Notes: a model not told the origin generated them from the letters alone. A stretch of 22,254 bases of DNA from Actinomycetota bacterium (GCA_005800465.1 SYFI01000095.1:1-22254); one strand, 5' to 3'; positions 1 to 6,719 are shown, counted from the first letter of the stretch. Numbers and translations are program-made.

Positions 1-862
1 AGTCTGCGGCCTCTACCAATGCGCGGTATGATGACAAGCGCACCGCGTCGATCTCGACCTCGGCCGCGCACCCGGCATCCCCCATGTGGCGGCAACTGCG
101 AAACCGGCAGCGCGGCGCACATTCGACGATGTCCGGGAACCCCGCAGCAATATCGCCGTACTCCATGGGCGGCAGCCAGAACGCACGCACTCCTGCGGTA
201 TCGATGACCGCCCCGCCCCCCGGCAGTGGGATGAGTCTGGGGTCAGTCGTGGTGTGCCTGCCGCTCCTCAGGCGTTCGGACACCTCGCCCGTGGCGCGCG
301 CCACGCCGGTGAGCGCAGTGGTGAGCGTGGACTTGCCCACACCCGACAGTCCGGCGAATACCGCGAGGCGCCCATCAATGAGATCACGCACCTGCTCAAC
401 CATCACCGCATCGAGGGACGAGCCCATGATCACGGGGTGCCCAGCAGCCCGCTGACGGCCCACGACCTCGTCAACCATCTCCCGACTGTGCGGCAGGTCG
501 ATCTTTGTGAGGACCACCGCGAACTCGAGACCGCCCGCCACCGCCGCCACGGCGTAGATGTCGAGAAGCCGCGGGTGCAGCGCCGGCTCAACCACCGCGG
601 CAATCACCACGAGCAGGTCGGCATTGGCCACCAATGCGCGCACCCGGCCGCCGCTGCCGATGCGCTCGAGCACCGTGCGACGCGGCAGGATCTCGCGCAC
701 GATCCCCTGGGTGCCGGCATCGTCGATGCGCACGCGATCACCGGCCACTGGTGGGCCTCCGGGAAGCCTGGGAGCCAGCCGCACCTCGCGGGCCCCCGAC
801 TCCTCCGCGACCTCGGCGAACGGGCCGGCGACGCGGAGGACAAGGGGTGCCTCAGGGGTCAG
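1..862 (-). CDS. rsgA: Ribosome small subunit-dependent GTPase A (3' end cut by window edge)
   Basis: RsgA is a circularly permuted GTPase that acts late in 30S subunit maturation. The reading frame is open from position 862 to the window edge. It shows an N-terminal OB-fold region (about residues 5-80), then G4 (TKID), the P-loop G1 (GLSGVGKST, around 355-330), G2-like HTTT, and G3 written DTAG instead of the usual DTPG. A zinc-knuckle pattern follows near the edge (C-x5-C-x-H-x5-C). The order G4-G1-G3 is diagnostic of the family. No ATG, GTG or TTG lies at a sensible place. The best start is a CTG at 862 whose last two bases overlap the pyrE stop (CTGA), so the start is inferred. The gene follows pyrE directly, probably translationally coupled. 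Product identity is secure, the exact start is not. Confidence 0.9.
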   Translation of the reverse strand, partial: MTPEAPLVLRVAGPFAEVAEESGAREVRLAPRLPGGPPVAGDRVRIDDAGTQGIVREILPRRTVLERIGSGGRVRALVANADLLVVIAAVVEPALHPRLLDIYAVAAVAGGLEFAVVLTKIDLPHSREMVDEVVGRQRAAGHPVIMGSSLDAVMVEQVRDLIDGRLAVFAGLSGVGKSTLTTALTGVARATGEVSERLRSGRHTTTDPRLIPLPGGGAVIDTAGVRAFWLPPMEYGDIAAGFPDIVECAPRCRFRSCRHMGDAGCAAEVEIDAVRLSSYRALVEAAD

Positions 863-1422
863 AGGGCGAGCAGTTCCCGTGCGGTGAACAGGGCGTGGAG
901 AGGGGCGCCACCAAGCTCGGCTTCCACCTTGGCACGGCCCTCATCCTCCTCGCGATCAATCACCACGAGAGCAGACACCACCTCGGCACCGGCCGCACGA
1001 ACGCGTTCGATGGCCGTGAGCATGGATCCACCGCTGGTGAGCACGTCATCTACGATAGCTACCGGGGTGCCCTCCTCTACAAATGGCCCCTCAATCCAGT
1101 GCTGCAGGCCGTGTTTCTTAGCCTCTTTGCGCACGAAGAAGCCGGTCCAACGCGTGCCGTCCGCAAATGCGGCAGCGCTCACCGCACACACCAGCGGGTC
1201 GGCGCCCAGCGTGAGACCACCCACGGCCTGGGGGTTGGATGCAGCGAGCACCGGGTACGACAGGCGACCCGACAGGTAGGCGCCCTCAGGATCGAGCAGC
1301 ACCTGCCGCACATCCACGTAATAGTCGGAGCGCCGCCCCGATGAGAGGACCACAGACTCCCTGAACAGGGCCCGCTCGGACAGGAGAGTGGCCAGTCGCT
1401 GGCGCTCGTCGTTATTGCTCAT
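859..1422 (-). CDS. pyrE: Orotate phosphoribosyltransferase
   Basis: Transfers the ribose-5-phosphate of PRPP to orotate to give OMP in pyrimidine synthesis, in the cytoplasm. The 187-residue protein has the OPRTase motif VRKEAKKHG at about residues 97-105, which holds the catalytic lysines. The PRPP-binding signature IVDDVLTSGGS lies at about 123-133. The length is normal for the short bacterial form. I chose the ATG at 1422 over an in-frame GTG at 1431 because a TAGCGT -10 box ends 7 nt before this ATG, which fits leaderless transcription. The GTG would lie inside the -10 box. The gene heads a unit with rsgA, which overlaps its stop. It is divergent from the NifU-N-domain gene, with about 120 bp between them. 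Confidence 0.95.
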   Translation of the reverse strand: MSNNDERQRLATLLSERALFRESVVLSSGRRSDYYVDVRQVLLDPEGAYLSGRLSYPVLAASNPQAVGGLTLGADPLVCAVSAAAFADGTRWTGFFVRKEAKKHGLQHWIEGPFVEEGTPVAIVDDVLTSGGSMLTAIERVRAAGAEVVSALVVIDREEDEGRAKVEAELGGAPLHALFTARELLAL

Positions 1423-1429
1423 ATGGTCC

Positions 1430-1435
1430 ACGCTA
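1430..1435 (-). promoter_or_regulatory. Putative leaderless -10 box of pyrE
   Basis: TAGCGT on the minus strand matches TANNNT and is followed by 7 nt and then the pyrE ATG. No Shine-Dalgarno sequence is seen. No convincing -35 element is visible. A perfect palindrome CCCGTACGGG (1443-1452) and an adjacent ACGGCCGT (1453-1460) lie just upstream in the divergent intergenic region and could be operator sequence, though this is speculative. Confidence 0.4.
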
Positions 1436-1545
1436 CCAACCGCCCGTACGGGACGGCCGTCATGGACCGTGCCGAAGGGGTGATGTCGCGGCAGCGAAGC
1501 CCCTACCCTTATCGGGTCACGCGAACTATCCGGAAGGGACTGCCG

Positions 1546-1821
1546 GTGCAGGTTTCACCCGAGCCCACGCCAAACCCGAACGCCATCAAGTTCACGCTCG
1601 ACCGTCCGTCCACGGACCGCGGTGCGGAGACGTTCAAGGAGGGTGCCGATCCCGCTGCCTCACCGCTTGGTGCCGGTATCTTTGCGCTGGGCAATGTGAC
1701 CAACGTGTTCGCCACCGCGAACTTCGTGAGTGTCACCAAAACCGAAACGGCCGACTGGAGCGATCTCGGCCCCAAGGTCGTCCAGACTATCGAGGCCCAC
1801 TTCGGCGAGGTCGCCTCGTGA
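1546..1821 (+). CDS. NifU N-terminal (Nfu-N) domain protein
   Basis: A 91-residue protein made up of only the Nfu/NifU N-terminal domain (PF08712 type). It has the hallmark TPNPNAIKF near the N terminus, a central segment placing small residues before the GV-type turn, and the NFVSVTKTE strand followed by a W-containing helix. The C-terminal CxxC cluster-scaffold domain of full Nfu proteins is absent. A role near iron-sulfur cluster assembly is therefore only inferred from the domain. The start is the GTG at 1546, supported by GGAAGGG a few bases upstream. The frame is open back to 1423, but that extension has no family similarity and would run over the pyrE promoter. A weak -10 (TACCCT, 1504-1509) precedes it. 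Its TGA overlaps the GTG of the next gene (GTGA). Confidence 0.8.
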   Translation: MQVSPEPTPNPNAIKFTLDRPSTDRGAETFKEGADPAASPLGAGIFALGNVTNVFATANFVSVTKTETADWSDLGPKVVQTIEAHFGEVAS

Positions 1822-2045
1822 ACACCGCGAGTGGCGTCTTCTTCACGTGGTTCCTCGGGCTGATATTCGTGGCCGGCGGCATCGTGTTCATGGTGTTCCT
1901 CGATGGGAACAACCTGCTGTTCGGGCTGCCATACCTCGTTATGGGCGCACTGCTCTGTTACGGCGCCTGGCGCCTGCAGGTGAGTGCCAAGAAGAAGGCA
2001 GCAGCGGAGCGCGCCGGGTCAGCGGAGCCTCCTCCCACCGCTTAG
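1818..2045 (+). CDS. Small membrane protein of unknown function
   Basis: A 75-residue protein I do not recognise as a named family. It has two hydrophobic segments (about residues 7-28 and 32-51), separated by a short DGNN turn. A lysine/alanine-rich tail ending in PPPTA follows, which suggests a two-helix inner-membrane protein with a cytoplasmic tail. The start is the GTG at 1818, which overlaps the stop of the NifU-N-domain gene (GTGA). This overlap and the matching codon use support it as a real, translationally coupled gene. No function can be assigned from sequence. Confidence 0.65.
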   Translation: MNTASGVFFTWFLGLIFVAGGIVFMVFLDGNNLLFGLPYLVMGALLCYGAWRLQVSAKKKAAAERAGSAEPPPTA

Positions 2046-2050
2046 GTGTC

Positions 2051-2073
2051 GTGCTCACGAACGTTCTGAGCAC
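2051..2073 (+). terminator. Hairpin just after the small membrane protein gene
   Basis: A perfect 7-bp inverted repeat (GTGCTCA / TGAGCAC) flanks a 9-nt loop that contains the palindrome GAACGTTC. It begins 5 nt after the TAG stop at 2043-2045. There is no T-run, so it could be a weak or factor-assisted terminator or simply an mRNA-end hairpin. Confidence 0.3.
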
Positions 2074-2124
2074 CTGAGCAGCGAGAGCGGGCAAGGCCGT
2101 GTCAAAGGCGTGCCAGCCGAGAGC

Positions 2125-2456
2125 GTGCACATCTGTGACGGTGACTGACCCCCGCCGGGGTCTGACCCCACCCGGGGACTGACCCCGTGCCTAGGCGTGC
2201 GCGCGAGGGGCGGATCTGTGCACCGCTGTGACGGTGACTGACCCCCACCGGGGTCTGACCCCACCACGAAACTGACCTGCCGCCGGGGCAATCGCACAGC
2301 GTGCACATCTGTGACGGTGACTGACCCCCATCGGGGTCTGACCCCACCTGGTGACTGACCCCGTGCACCGGCGTGCACACCGGTCGGCGCATCGGTGCAC
2401 GTCTGTGACGGTGACTGACCCCCATCGGGGTCTGACCCCAGTGGGGGTCTGACCCC
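2125..2456. repeat. Array of four palindromic GGGGTCTGACCCC-bearing repeats
   Basis: A 38-nt core that begins CTGTGACGGTGACTGACCCC and ends GGGGTCTGACCCCA occurs four times, at 2133-2170, 2226-2263, 2309-2346 and 2403-2440. The spacings are 93, 83 and 94 bp. The copies differ only at 1-2 positions in the short loop. Each core is usually preceded by GTGCAC, and copies 1 and 3 are followed by GACTGACCCCGTGC. The 13-mer GGGGTCTGACCCC (6-bp arms, 1-nt centre) occurs five times, the last at 2444-2456. Upstream GACCCC can also pair with the same GGGGTC, so alternative hairpins are possible. This is REP/BIME-like intergenic repeat DNA. The rest of the gene-free stretch 2046-2569 shows only the hairpin at 2051-2073; I see nothing in 2457-2569. 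No gene is supported here. Confidence 0.85.
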
Positions 2457-2569
2457 GGATTAGTGCGGGATTAGCGCCCCGGCCTCGTGGGTACGGCTCA
2501 CTTCCGTTCTTCCGTTGAGCCGCTCCGATCAGGCGATACCTGGCATTGCTGCCAGCACCTCGGTGGCAC

Positions 2570-2989
2570 TTACCTGAATCGTATGCGCAGGGTGGTGTCG
2601 CGCGTGGTCGACCCGCTGGAGTCGCGGGCGGTCACCGAATAGCGCAACTGATAGTCGCCGGGGCTCTCGGACCTGAGCACCCGGATGGGTCCGGACGCGA
2701 AAAGGCGTCCCGGATCGGCCAGGGCGGGCGGGGGCGCGATCTGCTGAAGGATGTCGCCGTAGGGGGACACGAACATGCCGGTACGCGTCACCCGTACCCC
2801 GTGGCGACTGCCCACGCGGTAGTCAAGGCGGTAGGCGTAGGCCACCCCACGCGTGAGGGGCTGCGCCACCGGAGTGCGGCCATTTGCGGTGACCACCCGC
2901 AGCGCCGTGAGGCGCAGCGCCGGTGCGGCCGGTGCAGTCGCAGCGCCAGCGATGGTGAGTGCCAGCACTGCGGCGGCAATGCGCCTCAT
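2570..2989 (-). CDS. Exported protein of unknown function, third gene of a two-component operon
   Basis: A 139-residue protein with a classic signal peptide: MRR, a hydrophobic alanine-rich core, then an APA-type cleavage region near residues 20-24. The mature part is rich in alternating hydrophobic and charged residues and ends in several predicted strands (the segments around YQLRYSVTARD and TLRIRFR). It looks like a small beta-sandwich domain. I do not recognise the family, and no cysteines or lipobox are present. Its ATG overlaps the histidine kinase stop (ATGA, 2986-2989), so it is probably co-transcribed and coupled. It could be a sensor accessory or a periplasmic protein of the same response, but that is inference from position only. 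Confidence 0.75.
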   Translation of the reverse strand: MRRIAAAVLALTIAGAATAPAAPALRLTALRVVTANGRTPVAQPLTRGVAYAYRLDYRVGSRHGVRVTRTGMFVSPYGDILQQIAPPPALADPGRLFASGPIRVLRSESPGDYQLRYSVTARDSSGSTTRDTTLRIRFR

Positions 2990-4290
2990 GTGCGCCCCGT
3001 CGGCAGGTGCAGCGCAAACCGACTGCCGGTGCCGGGCTCGCTCTCCACCTCAAGCCGCGCACCGAGCAACTCGGCCAGGGCGGCGACGATTGCCAGGCCG
3101 AGGCCCGTGCCACCGGAGTCCCGGTCGCGCGCGGCATCCACGCGGTACATGCGGTCGAAGATATGCGGGAGGTGCTCGGCAGCAATTCCCACACCGGTAT
3201 CGGTGACCGACACCACGGCCTCGTCGCCCGCCGTCGACACCGCCACCCGGATCGTTCCACCGGGGGGTGTCGCCCGAAGGGCATTGGTGATGAGGTTGCC
3301 GAGAATCGTCTCCACCTGAGTGGGGTCTGTCGCAACCATTACGGCATTCTGGGTGACGTCGGGCCCCCGCAACAGCACTCCCCGCTCCGCAGCAGCGGCC
3401 TCGAGACGTGCGGTGGCATCGCGTGCCAGATCCACCACATCCGTGGCGTCGCGTACGGGCTCGGCATCGAGTGCGGTCAGAGTGAGCGCCTGCAGATCCG
3501 CAACGAGACGCGCGAGGCGCTGGGACTCCTCGTGGATAATCTCAGCGGCCTCGAGACGCGACTCATCGGTGCGGATGGTCCCGTCGACCATCGCCTGCGC
3601 AAATCCGTCGATCGCAGTGACGGGGGTACGCAACTCGTGGGCCACGTCGGCGAGGAACAATCGCTGACGACGGTCGGCATCGGCCAGCCGCTCGGTCATG
3701 GTGTTGAGCGAGGTGGCCACGCGTACCAGCTCGTCGTCCTGCACCTCCACCCGTGCCTCCAGATCGCCCGCTGCCACCGCCTCGGCCTGATTGGCCAGGG
3801 CCGTGGCCTCGCGTCTGAGGCGCCGCGAGGCGAGTCCCGCGAGCCACCAGCCCATACCGCCGATCGCCATGATGAACGCGATGACGGTGAGCGGAACCGC
3901 CCACTCACCGAGCACCCCGGCATCGGCCTCACGCTGAAGGATCACCTGGATATCACCGGCCTCTGCGGTGGCCTGAGCATCGAGCACCTTCACCGGGCCG
4001 TTCCAGAAGAGGACCGTGCCACCCTGAAGCACCTGTACCGAGGTACCCGGCAGAAGGCCACTGGCCCGGGCCACACCCGGGTAGCCACTGCGCTGGGCCA
4101 CCCGCACCAGCTCCGTGGCCTGTTGCTGCAGGTTGCCCTCCACGGCGCGCTGCACACGTTGACCAACAAATACGTCGAGCACCAATTGCACCCCGATGAC
4201 CGCGATCACCAGCGTGGCCACGATGGCCAGTGCGATGCGCCCTCGGTACGTTGCGGGCGCGAGCGCGCTCAGCCGCTCGCCCAGCCTCAC
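2986..4290 (-). CDS. Sensor histidine kinase (HAMP-HisKA-HATPase)
   Basis: A membrane-bound sensor kinase of 434 residues, the partner of the response regulator just upstream. TM1 is at about residues 18-40. An extracytoplasmic sensor region of about 90 residues follows, with no recognisable domain. TM2 is at about 131-152 and is followed by a HAMP linker (to about 203). The HisKA H-box FLADVAHELRTP carries the phospho-accepting His218. The ATPase domain has an N-box (NLITNALRA, 332-340), G1 DTGVGI (364-369) and G2 GGTGLGLAI (393-401). All catalytic motifs are intact. The start is a GTG at 4290 that overlaps the regulator's TGA (GTGA). The stimulus cannot be inferred from the sequence. Confidence 0.93.
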   Translation of the reverse strand: MRLGERLSALAPATYRGRIALAIVATLVIAVIGVQLVLDVFVGQRVQRAVEGNLQQQATELVRVAQRSGYPGVARASGLLPGTSVQVLQGGTVLFWNGPVKVLDAQATAEAGDIQVILQREADAGVLGEWAVPLTVIAFIMAIGGMGWWLAGLASRRLRREATALANQAEAVAAGDLEARVEVQDDELVRVATSLNTMTERLADADRRQRLFLADVAHELRTPVTAIDGFAQAMVDGTIRTDESRLEAAEIIHEESQRLARLVADLQALTLTALDAEPVRDATDVVDLARDATARLEAAAAERGVLLRGPDVTQNAVMVATDPTQVETILGNLITNALRATPPGGTIRVAVSTAGDEAVVSVTDTGVGIAAEHLPHIFDRMYRVDAARDRDSGGTGLGLAIVAALAELLGARLEVESEPGTGSRFALHLPTGRT

Positions 4291-4979
4291 GACGATGGCC
4301 CCACCGGGTCGAGTCGGTACCCCACCCCGCGCACGGCCACCACTCCGATGTCGGCACCAATCTTGCGACGCAGATTGGCCACGTGCACGTCAACCGTCTT
4401 CCCGCCCACGCCGCTCTGGTATCCCCACACGCGCTCGAGCAGGCGCTCGCGGCTAAAGACCACGTTGGGGTGCGCGGCAAGTTCGGCAAGCAGGTCGAAC
4501 TCGAGCCGGGTCAGGTCAACCTGCGTGCCGTTTACCCGACATGTGCGACTGATCGGATCAAGTTCGGCATCGCCGGCGCGCAAGGGGCCCCCCTCGTCAG
4601 GCTCGCCATGCACGCGTCGCAGCACGGCCTTCACGCGGGCGGCCACCTCACGCCCGGAGAATGGCTTGGTCACGTAGTCGTCCGCGCCCATCTCGAGCCC
4701 GGTGATGCGATCGATCTCGTCGGCGCGGGCGGTGAGCATGATGATTGGCAACTGGCCGTGATCGGCACGGATGCGCCGGCATGTCTCCAGCCCATCCATC
4801 TCGGGCATCATCATGTCGAGCACCACCAGATCGATGCCACCGGCCCGGAGTTGGTCGAGAGCCTCAACGCCATTGGTCGCCTCAGCCACCGTGTACCCCG
4901 AGTCCTCAAGGTACGTGCGCAGCAACTTGCGCAGCGATCGCTCGTCGTCCACCACCAGGATGTGCCCGCCGGTTCCCAT
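4287..4979 (-). CDS. OmpR/PhoB-family response regulator
   Basis: A 230-residue DNA-binding regulator. The N-terminal receiver domain (about residues 5-118) has the acidic pair Asp11/Asp12, the phospho-accepting Asp55 in VLDMMMPEMDG, the threonine in MLTA, and Lys105 in TKPF. The C-terminal winged-helix trans_reg_C domain (about 132-226) has the typical LTRLEFDLL, ERVWGY, TVDVHVANLRRKIG and VRGVGYRL segments. It is transcribed first in an operon with the histidine kinase and an exported protein, each overlapping its neighbour. The ATG at 4979 has no Shine-Dalgarno sequence, but a TACGAT -10 box ends 6 nt upstream, consistent with a leaderless mRNA. Confidence 0.95.
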   Translation of the reverse strand: MGTGGHILVVDDERSLRKLLRTYLEDSGYTVAEATNGVEALDQLRAGGIDLVVLDMMMPEMDGLETCRRIRADHGQLPIIMLTARADEIDRITGLEMGADDYVTKPFSGREVAARVKAVLRRVHGEPDEGGPLRAGDAELDPISRTCRVNGTQVDLTRLEFDLLAELAAHPNVVFSRERLLERVWGYQSGVGGKTVDVHVANLRRKIGADIGVVAVRGVGYRLDPVGPSS

Positions 4980-4985
4980 GGGGCG

Positions 4986-4991
4986 ATCGTA
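4986..4991 (-). promoter_or_regulatory. Putative leaderless -10 box of the two-component operon
   Basis: TACGAT on the minus strand, followed by CGCCCC and then the regulator's ATG at 4979. The spacing places the likely transcription start at or next to the start codon. A weak -35 candidate (TGATGC) lies about 16 nt further upstream. Confidence 0.45.
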
Positions 4992-5044
4992 GCCGCGGCG
5001 TCGGGTTGCATCACGGGGTGTCCACGCCTAGCGTTCCCCGGCCG

Positions 5045-5117
5045 GGCGAGATAGCTCAGCTGGTAGAGCACACGACTGAAAATCGTGGTGTCCCCGGTTC
5101 GAGTCCGGGTCTCGCCA
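5045..5117 (+). tRNA. tRNA-Phe (anticodon GAA)
   Basis: Folds as a complete cloverleaf. The acceptor stem GGCGAGA pairs perfectly with TCTCGCC. The D stem is GCTC/GAGC, the anticodon stem CACGA/TCGTG with loop CTGAAAA, and the T stem CCCGG/CCGGG with loop TTCGAGT. The anticodon GAA is at 5078-5080 and reads UUC and UUU (phenylalanine). The discriminator base is A. The 3' CCA is not encoded, so CCA-adding enzyme is needed. The total is 73 nt. Confidence 0.98.
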
Positions 5118-5119
5118 TC

Positions 5120-5163
5120 CGTACGCCGCGTTTCCGCAGTGGGGGCGCGGCGTACGTCGTTTT
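5120..5163 (+). terminator. Hairpin terminator downstream of tRNA-Phe
   Basis: An 11-bp perfect stem (5120-5130 with 5146-5156, CGTACGCCGCG and its complement) and a 15-nt loop are followed by TTTT at 5160-5163. It starts 2 nt after the tRNA and most likely ends its transcript before the glycosyltransferase gene. Confidence 0.6.
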
Positions 5164-5211
5164 GCACCTGCGCCAGATTCCGACGCGGGGGGCGTCTGCG
5201 ACCATGTACCC

Positions 5212-5928
5212 GTGGACCTCTCAATCGTCATTCCGGCGTACAACGAGGAGCGGCGGCTCACGCTGACTCTTGATGGCTGGCATGCGTGGCTCGATACCTT
5301 TGATGGCACGGCTGAGGTCATCGTGTCCGACGACGGCAGCACCGATGGCACCGCCGCGCTGGTCGATCGCCACGCGGCCATTGACCCGCGCATCAGGCTG
5401 AACCGGCTTCCGGTCAAGGCAGGCAAGGGTGCGGCCGTGCGGGCAGGAATGCTGACCGCCACGGGTGATTACCGGTTCTACGTGGATGCCGACATGAACA
5501 TCGACCCGTTCCACGTGACACCGGCGCTGGCGCTGCTGGAGCGCGTGGCCGATGTCGTGGCGGGCAAGCGCAGCCTGGCCGAATACGCCGACTCCGAGAG
5601 GAGCACATCGCGAATGGCCGCCGGGGCGGCCGTGCAGGTGGCCCGGCGCATCCTGGTGCTCCCGGTCATCAGCGATACCCAGGCCGGATTCAAAGGATTT
5701 CGTGCCGACTGGGCCGAGCGCATATTCGCGAAGGCCCTCGTCAACTCATTCGCGTTTGACATCGAAGTGCTGTTTCTCGCCCGGCGCCTGGGTGCGCGCA
5801 TCGCCGAGATGCCGGTATCGGTGGAGTTCCGCGGCGAATCCACGTTCGACGTCTCCGAGCATCTGCCCCCATTTCTTCAGGACATCTATCGCATCAGGCT
5901 GAACGCGTGGCGGGGCCGCTACGACTGA
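5212..5928 (+). CDS. Family 2 glycosyltransferase (polyprenyl-phosphate glycosyltransferase, ALG5/DPM1-like)
   Basis: A GT-A fold enzyme that most likely transfers a sugar from a nucleotide sugar to polyprenyl phosphate at the inner face of the membrane. The 238-residue protein begins with LSIVIPAYNEE. It carries DDGSTDGT (about 40-47), a GKGAAVRAGM stretch (71-80), the metal-binding DAD (92-94) and DTQAGFKGF (155-163). The last is typical of the ALG5/dolichyl-phosphate glucosyltransferase branch, where DTQCGFK is usual. There is no C-terminal membrane segment, so it is a soluble or peripheral catalytic domain. The start is a GTG at 5212 without a clear Shine-Dalgarno sequence. The gene stands alone after the tRNA terminator, and its end overlaps the convergent DUF62 gene by 10 bp. 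The true sugar and acceptor are unknown. Confidence 0.85.
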   Translation: MDLSIVIPAYNEERRLTLTLDGWHAWLDTFDGTAEVIVSDDGSTDGTAALVDRHAAIDPRIRLNRLPVKAGKGAAVRAGMLTATGDYRFYVDADMNIDPFHVTPALALLERVADVVAGKRSLAEYADSERSTSRMAAGAAVQVARRILVLPVISDTQAGFKGFRADWAERIFAKALVNSFAFDIEVLFLARRLGARIAEMPVSVEFRGESTFDVSEHLPPFLQDIYRIRLNAWRGRYD

Positions 5929-6719
5929 CGCGCAATGGCGACGACCTCACCGGCCGTCGCCTGCACCCGCTCCCCGGCACTGCCCCCGTTCACGGCCAGC
6001 GACACCAGGCCATGGCTGTCCACGAAGGCCAGCAGGCCGCCCCGAGGCACGTCGGCAAAAGTTCGCCCCAGCGTGCCCCGACTGCGCAGAGCGGTACTGA
6101 TGGCCCAGATGCGGTCGCCCGCCACCAGCCCCGCCGCCATCAGTTGCTCCAAGGTGGCCCACAGGGCAAGGTTCCCAAACCGGTCGACTCCCGCCACAAT
6201 TGCGTCCATCTGGCCGTCGGTGGTGTTGGGCTCGGGCAGGTGCGGGCGCTCGATCGTGGTCAGGTCCATCTCGGGCCCGAGCGCGCTCAGTGGCACTCCA
6301 CTCGCCAGATGAGCAGCAGCCGGGGCAAAGATGTCGCGGCCGTGAAAGGTGGCCGAGACCGGCCGCCGCATGTGGTCCTCGGAGGTGATCTCCACGGCGC
6401 GCACCGCCTGCAGGCGATCGGCGGCCAGCCCCAACAGCCCGTTATCGGGGCCCACCACCACCTTGCCCCCCTCGGTCTCCATGGCGATGGCACGACGGGC
6501 GGTTCCCACCCCGGGATCCACCACGGCGATGGTCACCGAACCGCGGGGCATCACACGCACCAGCCGTTCCACAAGCACCGCACCCCAGCGGACATCACCC
6601 GCGGGCACGTCGTGCGCCAGATCAATGCGGGCGGCACTGGGCGCAATCGCGGCCGCGACTGCGTGGAGCGCCCCCACATGCTCAGTTTGCGGGCCGTAGT
6701 CGGTCAGAAACCCGAGCAC
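5919..6719 (-). CDS. SAM hydroxide adenosyltransferase (DUF62 family)
   Basis: A 266-residue member of the family related to SAM-dependent chlorinase/fluorinase. The common bacterial and archaeal form hydrolyses S-adenosylmethionine to adenosine and methionine. Motifs seen are TDYG at the N terminus, VVDPGVGTARR (67-77), PDNGLL (91-96), FHGRDIFAP (125-133) and a DRFGNL in the C-terminal barrel domain. Asp68, Arg75 and His126 match the Asp-Arg-His arrangement described for the hydroxide-using enzymes, which argues against a halogenase. The start is a GTG at 6719, 12 nt after the cobA-hemD stop, with a GGCGGTGGG ribosome-binding region. It is the last gene of the long haem/respiration run. Its physiological role is unclear. 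Confidence 0.88.
   Translation of the reverse strand: MLGFLTDYGPQTEHVGALHAVAAAIAPSAARIDLAHDVPAGDVRWGAVLVERLVRVMPRGSVTIAVVDPGVGTARRAIAMETEGGKVVVGPDNGLLGLAADRLQAVRAVEITSEDHMRRPVSATFHGRDIFAPAAAHLASGVPLSALGPEMDLTTIERPHLPEPNTTDGQMDAIVAGVDRFGNLALWATLEQLMAAGLVAGDRIWAISTALRSRGTLGRTFADVPRGGLLAFVDSHGLVSLAVNGGSAGERVQATAGEVVAIARQS

Noticed and set aside
86..1279. 397-residue plus-strand ORF opposite rsgA and pyrE
   Set aside because: Both genes on the other strand show full family motifs; the plus frame has none.
1423..1545. N-terminal extension of the NifU-N-domain protein to the ATG at 1423
   Set aside because: The extra 41 residues have no family similarity, overlap the pyrE -10 box, and a GTG with a good ribosome site at 1546 fits the domain start.
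2055..2425. Three overlapping minus-strand ORFs with repeated peptide phrases (GVSHRHRCA-like) in the 2.1-2.4 kb region
   Set aside because: The repeated peptide is only the DNA repeat read in several frames at once; there is no family similarity, no ribosome site and no codon pattern of a gene.
2125..2456. Possible CRISPR array
   Set aside because: Only four copies with uneven spacing, repeat units are palindromic with flanking partial matches, no cas genes are near, and the spacers are not uniform.
2959..4677. 572-residue plus-strand ORF opposite the kinase and regulator
   Set aside because: It is antisense to two genes with complete catalytic motifs, is rich in His/Arg/Gly as expected for GC-rich shadow frames, and has no recognisable domain.
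5919..6719. SAM-dependent fluorinase or chlorinase
   Set aside because: The Asp-Arg-His positions match the hydroxide-using branch, which gives adenosine and methionine.
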